Origin: Scenedesmus sp. ARA3
Lineage: Eukaryota > Chlorophyta > Chlorophyceae > Sphaeropleales > Scenedesmaceae
Direction of reading: 5' to 3'
DNA: 64,000 nt
NCBI GenBank assembly: GCA_004335835.1
Contig: RWJK01001155.1
Coordinates: 1-64,000, forward strand
Shown here: positions 59,001 through 64,000 of the stretch, piece after piece
Layout: each line of letters opens with the position of its first letter
How positions within the stretch are numbered: position 1 is the first letter of the stretch
Notes under the pieces: model-generated
Databases searched by the model: none
Told to the model about the DNA's origin: nothing
What the model saw: only the letters and a program-made list of their open reading frames with translations
Position numbers and translations under genes: made by a program

Positions 59001-60567
59001 GCTTCCTGCTGTAGCAAGGCTTATCTACTATGGCAAGCATGCAGTGTTGTGTGCACACGGCTGTTCAGAGGATCCTGCTAGTGTGAGTGTGTTCCGGGTG
59101 CCGGCAGTTTCTGCAGGTGCACAGCTCCGCCTGCGTATCATGCCGTTTCCTCTGTGTGCACAGCAGGCAGACCCGCATGCTACTCTTCTGCTGCATTCTG
59201 CCCGCGCTGACAATTGCCCTATCCTCGCACACTGGCCGTAATGCAGGGTTGTCTCGGCGCACCTGCTGTCACAGCGCTCGAAGCTCTTCCTGGCAGCCTA
59301 CAGCCAGCTGGCAACGTGGCAGGGCGAGCTTGTTGCTGCAGGCCTGAAGCACTCGCCCACCAGCATGCACCAGCTGCTGACGGCGCTGGACAGGCTGGGG
59401 TATGTGGACGACTGCCTGCAGCTGGCCAAGCTCAACGAGGAGAAGAAGACCGGCACCTTCAAGGCCCATCAAACAGCACTGCAGGTGCGCTGCAGCCGAA
59501 ACATGCCTCATGCGCAGCAGGGCGTGCAGCAGCTGGGAGTTAGGTTGTGCCGTGCGGCATGCAAATTCAAGCATCTTGAGATTTGATGCTTGCTAGTGGT
59601 ACTTGAGGAGCTGTGCTGTGCTGGCGCGTGGCTGCGCATTGCCTTTTGCCAATGTGGTTGTGGGTGATACTCGGAGCTTTGAGTGCCTGTGTTGCCTGGC
59701 ACCTGCCTGCTGACCTCATCTTATCTTGCGTGTACAACCTTCTGTGCATGCCGGTCCGCAACGTGTTCTGTTGTTGCCGTGTGCGTGCAGGCCGCCAGCC
59801 GCAGCCGCATGGTGAAGAATGCCAGCAATGCAGTGGACCTGGCCAGGAGGCTGGCTGCAGGCGAGGCACTGGACAGGCTGGGGTACACCGCACTCATTGC
59901 AGGCAACTTCTGGATCAGCCGCGACCACCAGCAGATGCTGGACACTGTGAAAGCCATGGTGGCGGCAGGCCACGAGCCAGACGAGAGTGTGCTGCTGCAG
60001 ATGCTGCACGTGTACTGCACGAGCGGCATGTGGGGCGAGGCGCTGTCGGTGCTGGATGATGTGGCGGCAGGCAGGCTGGGCAGCATCACCAGCAGCAGTT
60101 CGTGGCAGCATGATGGCCGCAGCAACAGGGACGCTGAGGAGAGGCGAGGGCTGCAGCAACAGCCGACGGCAGCAGCTGCGCCAGGCGGCGCAGGCAGTGG
60201 CTGGCGGTCAAGGCGGTATGCGGATGACCTGTCAGACAGCGAGGATGCGCTGCAGGCTGGCGGCAGCAGCGAAGTACGGCAGCAGCAGCGTGAGCAGCTG
60301 GCTCATGACAAGCTGTGGCATGTCGTGCTGCGCAAGCTGTGGCAAGCACGCGCGTCTGATACATTGCTCAACGACTTCTTGAGCCGCATGGACCCACAGC
60401 AGTTGCAGCGCTTCAAGTTCCTGTATAACCTGCGGTTGCTGCCAGATGGGAAGTACAGCATGCAGCCGCCGGAGGATTGGGAGGTGCAGCCGGTACCTGA
60501 CGGCGCGGAGCAGCAAGCAGGTGGTGAGGCAGCAGCAGTGAAGCAGCTCGCAGCAGAGCAGCAGTAG
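56021..60567 (+). CDS. Pentatricopeptide repeat (PPR) protein, probably organellar (7 exons)
   Basis: Exons: 56021-56113, 56206-56313, 56571-57000, 57232-58322, 58611-58963, 59247-59484, 59791-60567. They give 1029 residues. The N-terminus MRRSVTRALQQHLLRRHCST is Arg-rich without acidic residues, typical of a mitochondrial or plastid leader. Residues ~32-190 are Ser/Gln low complexity. From ~215 the chain is helical-repeat. The clearest PPR units are in exon 5 (VTPSCVHYECLAESYALHQD, AEQVFDRMQAAGHTPLLRSY, RIYARFKAQGLKPDEQMMRA) and exon 7 (MLDTVKAMVAAGHEPDESVL). PPR proteins bind organellar RNA and act in its stability, processing or translation. No DYW, SMR or other C-terminal effector domain is visible. 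A TGTAA at 60940-60944 is a plausible polyadenylation signal. Confidence 0.88.
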
Positions 60568-61170
60568 CAGCAGCAGGGAATTAAAGGGCGGGTATTGCTA
60601 CCCACCGAAGATGGTAGTATTACATAGTCTTGTGATGCTACCTCCTCAATGGGTAGCCTGCTGTGAGCATGTGCACTACTGGACAGGCTGTACAGCATGT
60701 TGAGTGTTCTGGCTGTACTGCTGCGCTAGTAGGCAGGCTTTTGCATTGAGGAAGATGCGGATATGTCGTTTTTATTTGCCTGAGATGGTGTGGCTGCCGC
60801 GGGCGATTGTTTAATGCCTTCCAAGGCACTGCGAGTCCCACCAGCCCTGACAGGACCAACAAACAGGAAGGTCGGGAATTTGTGGTAACAGACGACACTG
60901 TTTGCACGTAAAGGAAGCACCATCATTCTCAAAGCGCTGTGTAACAAAAGAGCAAGAGTTGAACTTGCGCGCTTTCTTTTGCACCCCCATTGTCCCGTGC
61001 CGTGTGTTGCTGTTGCCTAGCTTGACCGTGTTTATAGTATCTAGGCCAGTTTTACGTGGCGTGACGGTGTATTGCGGTCAAGTTCATGCTTGCCTGTGTG
61101 CCTGAGGCGTCCTTGCTCGTTTAGCCAGCAGCGTGCAGGACCGCAAAACAGGCATACAAAGATAGCAGCC
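60568..61170. promoter_or_regulatory. 3-prime flank of the PPR gene and promoter/5-prime UTR of the MAP kinase
   Basis: The 603-base interval separates two plus-strand genes. TGTAA at 60940-60944 probably ends the PPR transcript. The MAP kinase promoter must lie to its right. No further coding signal was seen. Confidence 0.45.
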
Positions 61171-63994
<2,824 letters not shown>

Positions 63995-64000
63995 GCAACA

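Overview
The window reads as nuclear DNA of a green alga, probably a chlorophycean of the Sphaeropleales type such as Scenedesmus or Tetradesmus. That is an inference. It rests on intron-dense genes with GT-AG introns of about 80-850 bases, pervasive CAG/CTG triplets in introns and in poly-Gln/Ala/Ser coding tracts, moderate GC content, TGTAA pentamers downstream of several genes, and plant-type proteins (ATG4, MYB-CC factor, TEY MAP kinase, organellar RNB exonuclease). Nothing bacterial, viral or organellar was seen. I rebuilt gene models by hand: donors, acceptors and phases were tracked by eye, and for every complete model the summed exon lengths are a multiple of three.

Layout. 884-10126 (-): an 18-exon secreted or membrane protein with chlamydial-Pmp-like GGA[I/V] repeats, a Cys-rich module and a C-terminal multi-pass membrane domain. 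10413-11361 (+): a small Cys-rich secreted protein. 12641-17411 (+): a secreted plant-type heme peroxidase with a Gly/Pro insertion; a 117-base assembly gap lies in one intron. 17412-20763: gene-poor. 20764-25267 (-): the Obg-like ATPase OLA1/YchF, with a 9-base microexon and several duplicated exon edges. 27130-32381 (-): an organellar RNase II/R-type exonuclease. 32670-36349 (-): autophagy protease ATG4, divergent from 36787-40198 (+), a purple acid phosphatase. 42389-44426 (-): a protein of the biotin-protein-ligase N-terminal (amidotransferase-like) family. 46538-49029 (-): a PSR1/PHR1-type MYB-CC phosphate-starvation regulator. 50790-55422 (-): a long coiled-coil protein with a Lys/Ala/Pro tail and an unresolved N-terminus, divergent from 56021-60567 (+), a PPR protein with an organelle-type leader. 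61171-63994 (+): a complete MAP kinase.

Functional reading. Four neighbouring genes (RNB exonuclease, ATG4, purple acid phosphatase, PSR1-like factor) all have family roles that can be tied to phosphorus limitation: nucleic-acid turnover, autophagy, phosphate scavenging and the master regulator. This may be chance, but expression data could test it.

The least conventional signals are two. First, short tandem duplications copy the ends of exons together with their splice sites in OLA1, the peroxidase and the Pmp-like gene. Second, CTG repeats sit where the polypyrimidine tract of 3-prime splice sites belongs, in several unrelated genes. The Pmp-like protein is the most novel gene product.
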